A stretch of DNA of 64,000 nt, taken from positions 62,001 through 126,000 of the forward strand of contig MKZN01000005.1 in the NCBI GenBank assembly GCA_001938995.1, written 5' to 3'. Both the position numbers and the translations under genes were made by a program. The notes beneath the pieces were generated by a model that was given only the letters and a program-made list of their open reading frames with translations, did not search any database and had not been told where the DNA came from. Positions within the stretch are counted from its first letter, which is position 1; the number at the start of each line of letters is the position of its first letter. The DNA is from Bacillus pumilus. GTDB taxonomy: Bacteria; Bacillota; Bacilli; Bacillales; Bacillaceae. Below are positions 62,578-64,000 of the stretch, one piece after another.

Positions 62578-64000
62578 TTAGAAGTTTTGAACACAAGTAT
62601 CGCAAGGACCACCTGTATTTTTAAAGACAACATTGTCGACTAAAGCTTGACTACCTGGGGCTGGATTTCCGATGTTTTGGAAAGTGATACAGGCAGTAGT
62701 CGCTCCTGGTGGTGCACAAACTGTTAAAGAGTATTCTTGGAAGACGCTTTGAGGTTGATTCGATACCGCTATAATATGCGGGATACCTTCAGTGAATATT
62801 GGGTTCGTTGTAATGGTTCCTTCTGCAGTACCCGTATTCGTTATTAATGGTGGGCATGTCTGTGGCGGGAAGGATACCGATGCAACTAAAACACCTTGAG
62901 CCCGAACATCACCTGCAAACGTAAGAGTAAAGCAGCAACCTTCTGAAACAGGGACAATTTGGTTTATAAAGCCCGGAGTTGCTACTGTTCCAACAGGTGG
63001 ACTAGGGTCTAAACCAAGAATACTAACAGATTGTATAGTTGGTGTAGTGGCGCTGCTTACAAAGCGACCACTATGAGCGTTTGGAAAATCAACCACAGTA
63101 GCTGTAGCAGATGTCCATGAGGTAGGTGGTGCTCCAACAGCTGATAAATCGAACCCAGGATTAGTTAAGAGATTTGTACATGGGCAGCAGGCTGTACCGG
63201 TAGGACCAGTAGCACCAGTTGCTCCCGTCGCACCAGTAGCACCAGTAGGTCCAGTAGCGCCAGTGGCTCCCGAAGGTCCAGTAGGTCCAGTAGGTCCCGT
63301 AGCGCCAGTGGCTCCCGAAGGTCCAGTAGGTCCAGTAGGTCCCGTAGCGCCAGTGGCTCCCGAAGGTCCGGTAGGTCCAGTAGCGCCAGTGGCTCCCGAA
63401 GGTCCAGTAGGTCCAGTAGGTCCCGTAGCGCCAGTGGCTCCCGAAGGTCCAGTAGGTCCAGTAGCGCCAGTGGCTCCTGAAGGTCCAGTAGGTCCAGTAG
63501 CGCCAGTGGCTCCTGAAGGTCCAGTAGGTCCAGTAGCGCCAGTGGCTCCTGAAGGCCCAGTAGGTCCAGTAGCGCCAGTCGCTCCTGAAGGTCCGGTTGG
63601 TCCCGTAGCGCCAGTGGCTCCCGAAGGTCCGGTTGGTCCCGTAGCGCCAGTGGCTCCCGAAGGTCCGGTAGGCCCCGTAGCGCCAGTGGCTCCCGAAGCT
63701 CCGGTAGGCCCCGTAGCGCCAGTGGCTCCCGAAGGTCCAGTAGGTCCAGTAGCGCCAGTGGCTCCTGAAGGTCCGGTTGGTCCAGTAGCGCCAGTCGCTC
63801 CCGAAGGTCCAGTAGGTCCTGTAGCGCCAGCCGTTCCCGTAGCCCCCGGCGGTCCAGTAGGCCCCGTAGCGCCAGCCGTTCCCGTAGCCCCCGGCGGTCC
63901 AGCTGGCCCAGTGCGTCCAGTACGCCCACGTTTTCCAGGAATACCAATTGTTTTAATACAACAACAGAATTCTAAACACTCTCCACAATGAGAACATCGC
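62578..64000 (-). CDS. Collagen-like spore-surface (exosporium-type) protein, 5' end beyond the window
   Basis: Reading leftward in frame from 63999 there is no stop until 62578, at least 474 residues. A Cys-rich segment ([18 protein letters not shown]) leads into about 80 Gly-X-Thr-type triplets ([12 protein letters not shown] units), then [19 protein letters not shown] and a C-terminal beta domain of about 190 residues. That domain (NPGF...[38 protein letters not shown]) resembles the NTTRR-F1/CBM-like domains of Bacillus collagen-like proteins. Threonine in the third position is typical of glycosylated BclA-type stalks. The start and any anchor motif lie outside the window. Confidence 0.85.
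   Translation of the reverse strand, partial: RCSHCGECLEFCCCIKTIGIPGKRGRTGRTGPAGPPGATGTAGATGPTGPPGATGTAGATGPTGPSGATGATGPTGPSGATGATGPTGPSGATGATGPTGASGATGATGPTGPSGATGATGPTGPSGATGATGPTGPSGATGATGPTGPSGATGATGPTGPSGATGATGPTGPSGATGATGPTGPSGATGATGPTGPTGPSGATGATGPTGPSGATGATGPTGPTGPSGATGATGPTGPTGPSGATGATGPTGATGATGATGATGPTGTACCPCTNLLTNPGFDLSAVGAPPTSWTSATATVVDFPNAHSGRFVSSATTPTIQSVSILGLDPSPPVGTVATPGFINQIVPVSEGCCFTLTFAGDVRAQGVLVASVSFPPQTCPPLITNTGTAEGTITTNPIFTEGIPHIIAVSNQPQSVFQEYSLTVCAPPGATTACITFQNIGNPAPGSQALVDNVVFKNTGGPCDTCVQNF
63216..63937 (-). repeat. Collagen-like coding repeats
   Basis: Tandem 36- and 45-base units that encode [12 protein letters not shown] with an optional extra GPT, about 720 bases. 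Unit boundaries stay in frame throughout. Neighbouring units are nearly identical in DNA, so the array is likely to vary in length between strains and to be misassembled from short reads. Confidence 0.9.

Noticed and set aside
63216..63937. CRISPR-like appearance of the repeated block
   Set aside because: There are no unique spacers; units abut and code for collagen triplets in frame.
63165..63947. Minus-strand Leu/Arg-rich open frame
   Set aside because: It is a shifted frame of the same repeat DNA. The Gly-X-Thr frame runs on into a real C-terminal domain; this one does not.
63263..63991. Plus-strand open frame of repeating Gly-Pro-Val / Ala-Pro-Glu units
   Set aside because: It is the antisense of the collagen-like repeats; GC-rich in-frame repeats keep several frames open. 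It has no ribosome binding site and the minus-strand frame has recognisable flanking domains.

Overview
The window is chromosomal DNA from a low-GC, spore-forming Firmicute of the Bacillus pumilus group (B. pumilus, B. safensis or B. altitudinis; this is inference). The first half follows the B. subtilis rarA-cymR-mnmA-yrr-yrh gene order almost gene for gene. Spore-coat, CotD-like and YjcZ-like genes are present, and so is a broken class D beta-lactamase gene of the type known from B. pumilus. All assignments come from reading the sequence and from remembered family features; no search was run.

Layout. 1-7.4 kb: 5' part of rarA (minus strand), cymR, a cysteine desulfurase and mnmA, yrrB, recD2, and small yrrD/yrzR/yrzQ genes. 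7.4-10.3 kb: glutamine ABC operon glnQHMP (minus strand) with a near-consensus TnrA box upstream. 10.5-15.7 kb: yrrI, then alaS behind a T-box leader, ireB, ruvX, yrzB. 15.7-20.1 kb: an apparent insertion relative to B. subtilis, made of a lipoprotein gene plus bioY-yhfT-yhfS behind a BirA-type operator. 20.2-32.8 kb: mltG, the tRNA wobble-uridine modification genes trmR-trhP1-trhP2, udk, a structured intergenic RNA candidate, greA, pbpI, yrrS, a decayed yrzA, and the methionine-to-cysteine operon yrrT-mtnN-mccA-mccB-yrhC.

32.8-34.1 kb is a cluster of tiny genes (yrzI family and others, a Tyr-rich peptide, a YjcZ-like peptide). 34.1-43.4 kb: a methyltransferase gene with an ECF-sigma promoter, a glutathione-independent formaldehyde dehydrogenase, a three-gene ABC-2 exporter, an SDR, a T-box-controlled MFS transporter and bdhA. 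43.5-48.8 kb: manganese catalase, a TcyJKLMN-like amino-acid ABC operon and a divergent YdbM-like flavoprotein.

48.8-51.5 kb is a graveyard: a class D beta-lactamase gene with a nonsense codon and lost 3' end, a frameshifted small gene, a WapA/RHS C-terminal toxin remnant with several lesions, one intact candidate immunity gene and one frameshifted relative. 51.5-54 kb: an esterase, an HxlR-type regulator and a DsbA/FrnE-like oxidoreductase whose -10 box sits inside a perfect palindrome. 54-60.7 kb: a complete L-arabinose module (araR divergent from araBDA-araE) with three AraR-like boxes and a cre site. 60.7-64 kb: small hypothetical genes, a CotD-like coat gene, and a collagen-like spore-surface gene that runs off the window edge.

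Main links between genes: CymR at the left end is known in B. subtilis to control sulfur genes of the kinds found at 29-32 kb and 44-49 kb. The desulfurase feeds sulfur to MnmA. TrmR and the two U32 proteins act on the same tRNA base. BirA control ties the acyl-CoA ligase and thiolase-like genes to biotin. AraR and CcpA sites fit the ara genes.
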